Origin: Typha latifolia
Taxonomy: Eukaryota > Streptophyta > Magnoliopsida > Poales > Typhaceae
Length of the DNA: 64,000 bases
Reading direction: 5' to 3'
NCBI GenBank assembly: GCA_019914945.1
Contig: CM034107.1
Coordinates: forward strand, 1,302,001-1,366,000
In this document: positions 1-11,400 of the stretch, one piece after another
How positions within the stretch are numbered: position 1 is the stretch's first letter
Layout of the letters: each line of letters starts with the position of its first letter
Notes under the pieces: model-generated
What the model was told of the DNA's origin: nothing
Databases searched by the model: none
What the model saw: the letters and a program-made list of their open reading frames with translations, nothing else
Made by a program: the position numbers and the translations under genes

Positions 1-509
1 ACCTATGGGTGGATCAACAGCAATGAGCTTAAAAAAAAAGGAGAAAAAAAATGCACATAGATTATATTTTTGCAGTTTACATTTTGTCTTCTCATTATTT
101 ATACGGAATAATTATACATGCTCCCTCTCAAATTTTTATATCACACATTGATCTCCTAAACTATGAAAAATCTTGGTGTTAATGAAAAATATCAAATGAC
201 AAATTTATAAAGGGATCATTTTTTAACGGGAAAAAAAAATCTATCAACTAAATAACGAAATAAGCATTTCCGAGGTTTAGGTGGCCCATATGGAAATAAT
301 CAAACAGATTGTCTAGGTGTAATTATCCCTATTTATAATTCAACATTATATATATATTTTTTTTCAACAAAGAACCAAAAATTACACCGAATGGAGCGTT
401 CTTTTCTATAATTCAAAAAAAGTGAAAAGAGAGGGTGTGAATTGGTATAAACACATAACGCAGGTGCAAAAATGAAAAAAAAAATCCAGTAAAGAGGAAA
501 AGGCGACAC
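1..509 (-). other. Intron 1 (partial) of the plastid-protein gene
   Basis: This stretch lies just downstream, on the minus strand, of the exon at 510-707, whose donor reads AAAG|GTGTCG. It is AT-rich with several A/T runs, and I see no further exon of the gene in it. The rest of the gene must lie to the left of the window. Confidence 0.5.
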
Positions 510-707
510 CTTTGAGAGAATCGAAGCCACGAGATCGTCGGGAGCCCTGAGCGCCGGCTCCGCCGCGAGCGAGGAACGGACGGCCGAGATCCTGCAGCGG
601 TGGGGTCGGAGTGAAATGGACGGCGGATGCGAGGCCTTGCGGAGGGAGGTGAGGGCTTGGGGCTTGGGGTTGGGAGAGAAGAGGGAGAGGGAGGAAGAAG
701 ATGCCAT
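510..707 (-). CDS. Plastid-targeted protein, first exon only (possible fibrillin/PAP)
   Basis: The ATG is at 707 and the open frame runs 66 codons to a donor at 509/508. The first ~45 residues are rich in Ser, Pro and Arg and poor in acidic residues (start MASSSSLSLFSPNP), typical of a chloroplast transit peptide. The exon ends in DDLVASILSK, which resembles the start of the mature part of plastid-lipid-associated protein / fibrillin family members (FBN6/PAP8-like); I base that only on memory of this short motif. Fibrillins bind lipids at thylakoids and plastoglobules. The remaining exons lie outside the window, so the family call is tentative. Frame continuation past 510 (low-complexity, Phe-rich) looks like intron translation. 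Confidence 0.5.
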
Positions 708-1247
708 TTTTTGGGTGGCTTTTTAGATTTTTTTTACTTCACAATTTATACTACTTTTCTTTATTTTTGTCATTTTATTTTTCCTGGTTAAATTTACGTT
801 TAAATTTGGGCTGGCAAAAATTGGATTTTAGATTTCCTACCAATAGGATTCTGCTTACTGGATTTTCGTGGGGCCCACTCTGATGCCAAAAACAATATGG
901 CAATCCTTGGATGAGCTGAAAGATATTTGAGTGAGAATATTAAAAGCAAGCAAATAATAGTATATAAATTTTATATTGCAAAGTTAATAGGTGACAATAG
1001 TTTTCTGTAATAAAAATCACATTGTCTTTGCTGACTAATGTGATTACTCCATGCTTCTTATGTTTGATCTTCCTCAAAGTTCGTGCAAAACTTCTTTTCT
1101 TTTACAACGTATAGTTTTACACAAATAGGAACACAAAATAATTACTGAAGATTTCTTTCTAAGGAAAACAAAAACAGAAATAAAAAAGACTGGAAGATTG
1201 TAGGTTGGAGATCGACGGCAGGGACTAGAAAAAGTAGTATGGATAAC
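708..1247. other. Intergenic; GT14 3' flank
   Basis: This is the spacer between the head of the plastid-protein gene and the tail of the GT14 gene. It should hold the promoter of the former and the 3' UTR of the latter. It is AT-rich and I see no coding signal. An ORF at 701-883 (+) has no recognisable content. Confidence 0.5.
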
Positions 1248-4200
1248 TCAAATAGCAGTGTAATTGGAGAATAAGTACATCAAATTATCAAGAGCTTCAG
1301 GATAAAATTTCCTGGCAAATAAATAGCATGGTCTCTTCATCCCATTCCATAGACAAGGTGCCTGCATCACCACTTTCTGCAGCAAATGCACAAAGAAAGA
1401 CAGAATCATTTTCAAATATCGACAAAAATGCCTCATTTTTTACGAATTAAAACTTGTTCTGGTCTGAAAGTTCTTATTAATTGTTCCATAAGCACTTCTC
1501 AATATCATATGTATCAAGACCCTAGGATGAGTTTTTCATTTATATGATGTATATCAAAGTCAAAATAATTGAGAAATTTCAGCCTAAAACACATGAAGAA
1601 TGAAAGGCGTTGATCGAAGAGTTCTGCAAAATAGCAGTCAACACTTAAAAAATGTATACCTTTATTTATCCATTGTAGTTTTACTGATAGTCAATGCCAA
1701 CTAGAATAGAAGCGGTTGTTTCAGGCAAAGAGTAATATAACTGCCATTAATATAAGAGGGCAAGAATGGCATATAAGAGGGAAGTGAAGCTTACTTTTTT
1801 ATTGCTTGTAACATGGAAACTCTCATCAATAGACTGCAATAACATCCACATCAAAAATCAGTAGTACAACTTCACATGATGGAGAATGCTAAAACTCAGA
1901 AATTTATAGAGTGGAAGATAAGAAAAGTAAAACATACCGTTATATTCTTCAAGAGTTCATATGTGACATCCTTAGCGCGATAAGCTTTCGGATGCCACTT
2001 TCCTTCAGACCAATCAACATGTGTCACTGACCAATTGGCAATTCCAGTTGGATCAACCATCTGAAGGATGCACATGTAAGCTAATGAAATTGCGAAGCAT
2101 GTGAAACAAACAAAGCAGAGTAATGTCCAAGCTACAAAAGATCTTAAGTGCTGACATGGAAAAGTGTTGGCAAATAGTGCTCATCCGCATAGCAGTTACG
2201 TCTTTCCATTCCTGCCTGTGTAACAAAATGTCAGGCAGCATCACTCATTTGTCATACAGTTAACCATTTTCATCCAAAATATTCAGGTTCTGCATGCAAA
2301 GATGGAGAGTAACTAAGCCCTACATGTGAAACATCTACCAGAGTGTGGTGAACTGGCAAACAAGGGACCCTCACTCTCACAGATAATGAAGGTAATCAAG
2401 GTATATATCTATTGGGTACATTCAAAACATGAAAATTGTAGAGGCTAACTGGCCTTGCATGCTAACTGCACATGAAAAGGAACAGTGACACTAATGGAAG
2501 ATTAAATACAGTCGAAGTAACTTGTAGGCAACAAGCTGTATATTACTTTACCATACTAATGTTTAGCTAGACTTAAAAAATTCTGCAGTTACAGCAGACA
2601 AGCAATAATATAACAGGAGGAAGTTTTGAGCTGTACTTTTTGTTTCTATGTTCCATCGACCTTTTTTAGTTTTCTTTTTGAGTGAGCTTGTTTGAGAGCT
2701 AAAACTTATTCTCAGGAAAACTATGAAGATGGATGCCAAAAGAAGTAAAGTTGTTTTCTCCCTCCAGTTCATTATGGAAATTTCCACTTTATGGAGATTC
2801 ATTTCAGGAGTTGAACACAGAATTATAGACTATATGGTTCAAGGATGTAGAATTATATCCCATTTCGTCTCTTCTAATGCAGCCTTTGACCACTAAGACC
2901 TAGTTGTTTACTTCTTTTGGAAGATATATTTGATTTCTCTAGGTTTAAGAAAATGTAAAATTTGTTTGTAGAAAAGATATTGATATGTTTACCTTGCAAT
3001 AAAGCTTGAACTTGGTGTAATAAAGACTGTCTGCCAGAATCAGCAAAGCATGTTGCCTCTTGACTGAGAACCACTGCAAAATTACATAACTTGAATAGTG
3101 TGTATATGAAACTATTGTGCCAGGTATAGAACAGGAACACAAAAAGAGCCTGACAAAGAAGACTCTGGAGAAGCTTCTAATTAGCAAAACGGTATGTTTT
3201 TCGCTCACTAAGAAAGAAAAAGCCTTGTCATTTTAATATGGCCTAAGCAATACGCAACTTTGAGGAAAATCCTAAATTAGCAATATGCAACTTTTTTCTC
3301 ATTAAGAAACGACAAAAGCCTTATATCGTTTTAAGATGGCCTAAACATGGAGAAACATATATATAAGAAGAAAGTTGTACAAATAATGCAAAGGATAAAG
3401 CATATTCTTCTCTCATGAATGTCATAGATTATTAAAGAATGTACCATGTAACCACAGTATGGATATCCTACTAGGTGATCCTTTACGGCTTTAACATGAC
3501 ACAGGACAGTCTTTCAAGTAGCACTTAGCTAGATAACTGTAACCACTCCATGAACTTCTAGGGAAAAGCTGACTATTTACCTGCGCACCCTTTCTAAAAT
3601 CCACCTCTGCAATCTCAGGCAGCATTTGACGAGAGTACCTTCCATTTCCATGTGGTCCAGGATCCAGAAAACTGAAAAAAAAAAGACCACAAGATCAACA
3701 AGAAAGAAAAAGATTAGCATCTAATCAATAAGTTGAAGACTGTAAAATAGGCAGAGAGAATACATTTTGATATATTAAAGGCCACACAGATGATCGGTGG
3801 AATTTAATGAATTTATGAGCACTTGCAAATGCAGTAAACAAACTCCAAAACTTTGTTGAATGACATCAAACATATTCCATGACTTGAGTAATACAGATCC
3901 TCAAAACAAAGAGCCTTGAATAATAGAGAAAAAACAAGCAAATCTAATTTCTACCGATCTTACCAGTCGATAAAGCTGATATTCGTTCCCATCAGGTAAT
4001 CATAAACATAGTTGAAATTATGCAGAGGAATACAACTGTCGTACAAACAGATAAAGTTAGTATAATGTGTAAATCAAGAAAAAAAAACTGCAACAATATC
4101 AGATTCACTATGCACCTGTCAGAAAGCAACACAAAATGCTGATTGTCACTGTCTTGGAGTGCATTTGCCAAGAGCCTCTTCTCTGCATCAACCATAGAAA

Positions 4201-5801
4201 TTTTTCCCCATGTCACCTGCATAATAATAGTTCTATTCCAATAATAACTTCTCACAAGTATTGCCATGCTTAAAATATTAATAAACATGATCAACTGCTA
4301 GAATTTGATGATTTTATGCAAAAATTCTCTCATGCAAATGCTTGTGAGTGTGCCATCTATTACAAATAAAACATTCTGTTACTTTATAGAATTTCAAAAC
4401 TAGATAGAATCTTGAGAACATGCAATGAATCAATAACTACTATGTCATTTTCTCACCAAACTTGCAAATTACAATATGCAGATCTACCAACTCAGATAGC
4501 ATGATTAACCACAGGGATTTAGAAAGGATTGAAGAAGAATTACAAAACTAAAATCTGCAATAAACCCTGCGGCAAATGATCATCTTATTGGATTAAAATT
4601 TAAAAGAGAGGAACCGATCATACTGTAATTTTACTGCACTATTGCAATAATCGCCAACCTGACCAAGAACTGTCATGTTGAATGAATAAAATATACTTCT
4701 GCAGTGTGAAGACTTAACTAAAGCATTGACAATAAAGTATCCATGAACAAGCAACAGAATATCCACACTCATATACTTCATATGTTATCTTTAAACATAG
4801 AGTAACTTATCTACAAGCATAGTACCTTCTCACTGCGAATGTCACGGCCAACAAATAAAGGACTAACATGGACAGGCTTTTCCCTTGATGCATGTACATA
4901 TATGGAGAAAAAGTCTTCGTGGCCCTGCAAAATAAATAACAAAGCATGCCAATAGGTAAAAAGATTAGATGAACATACTTCATGCTTTCATTCAGAGAAT
5001 TTTCATGAACTAATAAGCTCAGGAGTGCAGCACAAGGAGCAATTATCTTTTATAGTGCAAAGAGAGTCTTCCATGCAAGCTCTACTCTTATATATGAACT
5101 ATCTATTATTTTAGGCACACGAGCAACTATACCAAAACTCAGTCTTTTGATATCCCTCAACTTATCATGGCATGAATAGGTTATCAATAGTAGCACTATG
5201 ATATGTCCCTCAATGCCAACTAAAAATACCAAAAAGTCACTACCTTTTTTTCTGATTTCATCTAAGGGGTATAACAGCTGTAACAGTGTATTCTATGCTT
5301 CTATGTATGGCCCACTAGTTTCATTTCATATCTGAGTGAAAGATAGCATTTCCACTTGCTAAAGTCTAGGCAACTAATAAGTGCCTTATAAGTACATATT
5401 ATCTAAAGAGAGCTCAAGCACAGAAAAGAAAATTAAAGGGCAGATTTAACCCTTACCAAAAAAAATTTCTCCCACAATCTCTCAAAGGGTAATGAACCCA
5501 GAGTCAAGAACAGGAAAGCAATTTTTGCATTCTTTGATGGAACTGATGGCATTGTGAGAATTTCTCTAATGACAACATGGGAGGCGATCTCGTCATCAGT
5601 GAGTTCTCGTAAAGGTACCACAGGAAGCCAGTACTTAAAAGGACTGCAAACACTTGAAGCAAAAAAGTAGCAATCTGGATTACGCCGAGAAGGATAGACA
5701 TAAGCACCCAGCAGTGTGACACTGACCAAAGATATTGCGACAATTATCCACGTAGGTCTTCTTGAAGTGGGCCTTTGGCGTGGTGGCGACATGATTGTCA
5801 T
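1248..5801 (-). CDS. Core-2/I-branching (GT14) glycosyltransferase
   Basis: Ten exons: 5801-5457, 4924-4826, 4216-4116, 4035-3964, 3671-3581, 3073-2993, 2215-2156, 2060-1938, 1833-1795 (a 39-nt micro-exon) and 1376-1248; total 379 aa, in frame throughout. Residues ~17-36 form one hydrophobic segment after a basic N-terminus, giving a type II Golgi anchor. The lumenal domain has the conserved plant Core-2/I-branching blocks: KIAFLFLT, YVHASREKPVHVS, VTWGKISMVDAEKRLL, HFVLLSDSC, FIDxFLDPGPHGNGRYS, CYADEHYLPT and KPCLWNG-like MKRPCYLFARKF near the end. Known family: CAZy GT14 in animals makes beta-1,6-GlcNAc branches; plant relatives act on cell-surface glycans (some are glucuronosyltransferases on arabinogalactan), so the substrate is not predictable here. 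Divergent from the Pumilio gene. Confidence 0.93.
3209..3352. repeat. Imperfect ~40-bp direct repeat in a GT14 intron
   Basis: Two copies of a segment beginning AAGAAA and ending ATGGCCTAA occur at ~3209-3245 and ~3304-3348, separated by ~60 bp, inside the intron between exons 5 and 6. They share the core AAAAGCCTT..TTTTAA.ATGGCCTAA. This looks like a small local duplication with no sign of a transposon. Confidence 0.6.
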
Positions 5802-5806
5802 ATCAT
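5798..5806 (-). promoter_or_regulatory. Two-codon upstream ORF overlapping the GT14 start
   Basis: Reading the minus strand, ATG-ATA-TGA occupies 5806-5798 and its stop overlaps the GT14 start codon at 5801-5799. The result is a minimal upstream ORF with an ATG five bases before the main ATG. Termination-reinitiation or leaky scanning at such a site could tune translation; that is inference. It matters only if the transcript contains this segment unspliced. Confidence 0.5.
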
Positions 5807-6775
5807 TATTTGCCTAGCTGTGACACCTTAAGATTCATCTCCTTATCCTCATCACAAAAGACTCAGCTACATTGTTCCCTTAATCAGCTCAGTCAAAGAC
5901 TTCTAACATTAAAACAAGGATAGAACTCACTGAGAAAAGGCTGCAGGTGTTATACACTGTATTGATCAATCTGTAACAACAGAATAAAAAAAAATCCATT
6001 GATCAGATATCAAGTACTGAAAATTGTCTTTTCTTTATCTAGGAGGAAAGTAACAAAGAGGTTTGTTAATAATGTAACAAGTTACAAGGTTATGAAAGCA
6101 TCAGCATCAATCAACTTACAGCCAACCCTTTTAAATAAATGGACACTTAAATATTTTAATGAATAAATAAATAAACAAACAGGTATGAACAAATAAATAC
6201 AACCATACGAGCCAAAATATGCATGTCCAAGAAAATTCCCCACCTACAAGCAAAATGGCTCCTTTCCGATGTAGGTGATCAACTTTTAAACGCTTAATCA
6301 AATAAGAATAGACAGACAAGAAAGAACTATCTGCAGATGATTAAATTAATCCCTGCGCCACTCATCAATTTTTCCGAATAAACTCTGTACTAATAAAAGG
6401 TCCATTCTAACCCGAAACCACCACTCAAAATTACGAACCCGTAAACCGCTGTTTCTTTAATCAACTCTATCGCTCAAAATTCCAGCAAAAGTTCAGTTAA
6501 TGTCAGATAACAAAGATAAACAAAAATGTCGCACCTAAAAAAAACCATCTTTTTACCATGAATCACATCCAACAAAAAGTTAACCACAAACAAAAGATTA
6601 CCAATAACTAAGTATGCATAATTTCCATAAAATAAGCATTCGATCGCATCAAAGTGCGGTGGAGAAAGAAAAGCATCACCTTTAAGAGCTGAGCGATCCA
6701 AGATGATTGGAGCTGTGCAAGATCACCTAGGGCAGGAGTCGAGGGGAGAGATATCTAAGCAAACGAATACATAAA

Positions 6776-6778
<3 letters not shown>

Positions 6779-6820
<42 letters not shown>
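6779..6820. repeat. (CT)n microsatellite
   Basis: About 21 uninterrupted CT units lie in the divergent promoter region. On the transcribed strand of the GT14 gene this reads as a GA tract, a common 5' UTR element in plants and a target of GAGA-binding BPC proteins (family knowledge). Confidence 0.95.
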
Positions 6821-6824
<4 letters not shown>

Positions 6825-7000
6825 GTGAAGAAGGAAGAGTATTCGATAAGAGAGAGGAATAGTATGATTGCTTTACTAATGTATTTGTTAATAAGTTTCT
6901 TTGCGCGCTATCTCTAGTCCCTACTTCGCTTTGCTTTTTTGCTTCGCTTCGCTTTGACTCTTCTTTATCTTTATTCCACGCTTCGCACACTCTCTTCCAA

Positions 7001-7001
7001 C

Positions 7002-7060
<59 letters not shown>
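7001..7060. repeat. (GT)n-(GA)n compound microsatellite
   Basis: A GT tract (7002-7021) passes directly into a GA tract of about 19 units (7022-7060). The GA part is complementary to the CT tract at 6779-6820, so the pair is an inverted repeat with a ~200-bp spacer. Confidence 0.95.
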
Positions 7061-7062
<2 letters not shown>

Positions 7063-8497
7063 CGTCTTGAATGTTTAGGTGGCTTGTTGGTATTTGGTGA
7101 GGCTCTGAGGGGATTACTGGTAATTATGGGACCTGTTTATCTACCGGGTCGGATCCTCGTTAGTGGGCCCGAATGGCCTGACCATATCCGGCCCGTTACC
7201 TCTCCTTTCGTGAAGCTGTTGGGTTCTCTTTTTGTCCTCATCGTTATCTGGCAGCTAAAGATAAGTTGATAGTTTCACATCCGGAAAATATTACCTGCAG
7301 AGGATCCTATCAGGAGTTTTTTTTTTTTTTTGTGACTATTTTAAGTCTGGCCAATTTTATTTTTATTTTTATTTTTATTTTTATCACTTCTGTAATTAAT
7401 TTGAAATTTAGTTAAACCACTTCTAAGTGTTTTCAAATATAATTTTATATACAAGTCATTGAATGGAATTCGACGGTAATTCACGTATTTTAGTATTTTT
7501 TTTAAGTTTTAAAAATAAGGTAGGAGGTGTATAAAAAAAGTTTGAGAGGGTAGTTTGGTGAAAAACTCGGGCACGTAGGGGTATCGCAGTCATTTCGTCT
7601 ACCGGGAAGCGGAAATTTCTTAAAGCCCGGCAATTGAGGGTTTTAGAAGCGACATCTCGGGCTTCGAGCTCCGGAGCGAAGACCTCTTCTCCCTTCTTTT
7701 CTCTTCTCTTCTCTTCTCTTCAATCGAAGAAAAAAGAGAGGAAAAGAGTTCCAAGAGACAACTGTTCGTCGATCCAATTGCTGTTTCTGAGAGGTCGTGT
7801 TTCATCTCGATGCTCTAAAGCAGGTGAGGTTTCCTCTATTGCACTTCCCACTTGGTTTCTTTCCCTTCCCCGATCTTATGTTAGGGTTTGGGAATCGGTC
7901 CCGGTTCTTCGACGCTTTCGGGGTTGTTAAAGTTTGTTGAGTTGTTCTTTCTGTTGAATTTCGAGTTGGAATGCTTTTGTGGGTGGAGTGATCGTTCTTT
8001 CTGCGGTGTTGTCTTGGTTTCTGGAGTTTGGTGGATGAATTTGGATAAGGAAGAGTTTTAATTGTCTGCGAGTTGGGAATTTTGAATTTATGATTTGAAA
8101 ATTGTAAACTTTTTCTCTGTTTGATCGTATTGTTTGCTAGTTTTATTGATCCTCGTTGTCTTTCCTTTATCCTGTTGTGTTTCTTTGGTCTAGTTGCTAA
8201 TTGTATTACTAAAAAGTGAGAATTTTAGACCTGAGAGTTACTTGTGGCGTTCGTGCCCTATTTCAAGTGGGGTATTGTTGTTCCTCTGTGAAACTGGAGA
8301 ATTACAGTTTTGTGGGTTTATTTCATTTATCTGTTCTCAATAGAAACTTGTGCTGTGATGGTCCTTTCTGGACTGAAATTATAATCTTTAGTGATGAAAT
8401 TCAATAAAGTTGCATTATCAGGTTCTTTTTCAGCAAATCTTTAAAACTTACATTTTATATGATAACAGTTCAATGAAGTGAAAACCACCTGAAACAA

Positions 8498-11400
8498 ATG
8501 GCAACAGAGAGTCCATTAAGGTTAACAGAAAGAAGCGGCTCTGGCAATTGGCCGGTGGATAAAGGTATTGCCGCATTTGCTTCATCTACTGGCAATTTAG
8601 TGGCTGAAGATTTGGGGTTGCTTTTAAAAGGGCAAAGGTATCATGGAAGCAGAAACATAACTGGTCCTAGTCGCAGTGGAAGTGCACCTCCTAGCATGGA
8701 AGGTTCTCGTGCAGCATTTAATATTTTCAGAGGTCAAGGAACCTCTGGCTTGGATGCTAACTTGGAAAATGTAGGCAATGCATTTGAAAGCTGTGAGTCT
8801 GAAGAGCAACTTCGTGCCCACCCAGCTTATTTAGCATATTACTGTGCAAATGTGAATCTAAATCCTAGACTTCCTCCACCCCTGATCTCACGGGAGAATC
8901 GACATCTCATAGGCCATATTGGTGGTTCTGGTGAGAATTGGAGAGTGCCCTCCTTTGATGACAGCAGCAGGTTATCCTTGTTCCTCGCACGACCTGCCCT
9001 TGCAACTCACAAGGAAGAATCTGAAGATGATAAATCACCTAGAATGGAAACAGTTGATTGGACTGAAAAGAATGCTGAGTCTGTATCTGGAGAATCTACA
9101 TCCTCTCTGCCAGCTTCTCATAGAAGTCTTATGAATCTGATGCAGGTAATTGACTTTCTCCACTTTGCTATTGTTTCTATATGTTACTTCTGTAATTTTG
9201 CTTGTCCATGCCTCCTTTATGATACTTTCTGAAATATCTGTCTTCTTTCTATTTGATTTCACAAGTTGCATATTCACTATAACTAGGACATTGCAAATAG
9301 TTGCATATTCTTCTTTGTTTTGATTTCTACCAAAACCTTATCTTTTTGTCAGCTTGGTAATGCTGGTCATTAGGAATAATCCAGACATAGAATACTATAC
9401 ACACACACTACATATATTTGTTGGCTTTGGAATGACATATGGTTCTTAGCGGAGAATATTTTGTAATAAGGGTGCACCTATTTCTTATCAGAAGAAAAGC
9501 CAGTTATCTTAGTTTCTGAGTTATGTTGTCTTCAGGAAGATTTGCCCAGGACTCCATCTCTATACAATAATCAGTCTCATCTTGGAGGCGACAGTGCAAT
9601 AGGTCAATCAGCTGGTTCAGATGCTTGTGTTAGCGTTGTACATGATTCTCCAACTAACATGACTAGTCCAAGAACAAAAACATCTTCAATTGGTGTTCAA
9701 GATCATACTCCTATATCAGGTGTACAGTTAATGTTGGATGATAATCTTCCTACAATTCCATTCCAGTGTTCAACATCCTCTGGCAGAACTGTCAATCTGC
9801 ACAGAGGCCTAAGAGCAGAATCAAGTATTAATGGTATCAACATGAACAATGAGGTTTTTCTAGATACTGAGGTTAGCTTATCTCCGTGTGTTGAAAATGA
9901 AATGAAGAGTTTACGGCTAGCTGATACTGACAAGAGAAATCAACATTTACGACAACAGGCTCAAGAGGTTGTCTTGCAAACTCCTGGTGCATCATCTCTT
10001 GCACAGCTTGGTCCATCTCAAGGGATGCACCTTCCTCACAATGCAAACCACCTTTCTCATGGCCTTCCGAAGTTATCTACTGTTGATGTACAACCTGCAT
10101 TACAGCCAACTGGCATTACACCACCTCTGTTTGCCACTGCAACAACTTATGGGAACACCTACTACCCTAATTTTCAGATTTCTAACTTATTGCCTCAGCA
10201 GTTCAGCATGGGTGGGTATGCTGTGAACACCTCATTGATGCCAACACTTATACCTGGCTATCCTCCCCAAAATGCTATGCCAATCCATTTTGACAGTTCT
10301 CTCAACACAAACTTTAATATTAGAGCACCTGGAGTTTCTGCTGCAGGAACTATGTCTTATGGAGCTGATTTTCAGCATTTATACAAGAGTTATGGACAGC
10401 TTGGGATAGCAATTCGTCCACCTTTTCCTGATCATTCTTTTATGCCTTACTTCCAGCATCCTACTCTAGATGCATATGTAGGTGCAGATCAGTATGATGT
10501 GCCTTCTAGACTGAATGCTATTGGAGTTCCACCAGGTAATTATGATCCACAGAAAGGACCTTTTCCCACAGCCTATTTACCAAGTCAGATGCCTCAGGTT
10601 CTGAGAAGTGGTAGTATCAACTCTCCCATTGGCAGAAAAGTTGCAGATGTTAATCCAAATTATTATGGGAGGAATCCAAACATTGGAGATCTGATACAAT
10701 ATCCAACTTCTCCACTGGGAAGTCCATCATATCAAGGTTTTTCAGTCACTGGAGCAGGCTTTTCAGGAAAAAGAAACGAGAACATGAGAGTCCAGCTCAG
10801 CCCTGGTAGAACAATAGGTTCTTTTTCTGGTTGGCAAGGACCAAGAGGGCGTGAGAAGGCTGAAGAACCAAAGCCATGCTCTTTTCTTGAGGAGTTAAAA
10901 TCCAACAAAGGTCGCAGATATGAGCTGTCAGATATTACTGGACGTGTCGTGGAATTCAGGCAAGTTTTATGTACTCTTCTGATTAACCTTAAGAAACAGA
11001 ATTCAAATATTGGAAAGTTACTTCCTCATTTGTTTCTTTTGGCTTCAGTGCTGACCAACATGGGAGTCGATTTATACAGCAAAAATTAGAAACATGTAGT
11101 GCTGAAGACAAGGCATCTGTTTTTAAAGAAGTTCTTCCACAGGCTTCCTCATTGATGACCGATGTTTTTGGAAACTATGTCATTCAAAAGGTAAAAGTAT
11201 TTCTCAGTGCATGGCATTTTTATAAAAAAAATTCTGTAGAAATTGTGGAAATGTTAGTCATTTTGTCAATTTGTGTTGAAGATTTCCTTTCCCTGCAGTT
11301 CTTTGAGCATGGAAATCCTGATCAGAGAAAGGAACTTGCTGATAAGCTTTCTGGCCATATCTTGTCTCTCAGCCTTCAGATGTACGGATGTCGTGTGATT

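Larger units (their letters stand above)
5802..8497. promoter_or_regulatory. Bidirectional promoter and 5' UTR region, GT14 (-) / PUM (+)
   Basis: The two start codons face away from each other across 2.7 kb. The core between about 6720 and 7660 contains inverted CT and GA microsatellites and a GC-rich block with GGGCCC and CCGGCCCG motifs (7135-7205), typical of plant housekeeping promoters. From ~7650 to 7830 the DNA looks like a Pumilio leader, with a likely intron donor CAG|GTGAGG at ~7822 and a 5' UTR intron running to just before 8498. Likewise 5802-6720 probably contains leader and leader intron of the GT14 gene. Transcript ends cannot be placed from sequence alone. Confidence 0.55.

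Noticed and set aside
6727..6990. ORF with Arg-Glu repeat
   Set aside because: Translation of the CT/GA microsatellite in the divergent promoter.
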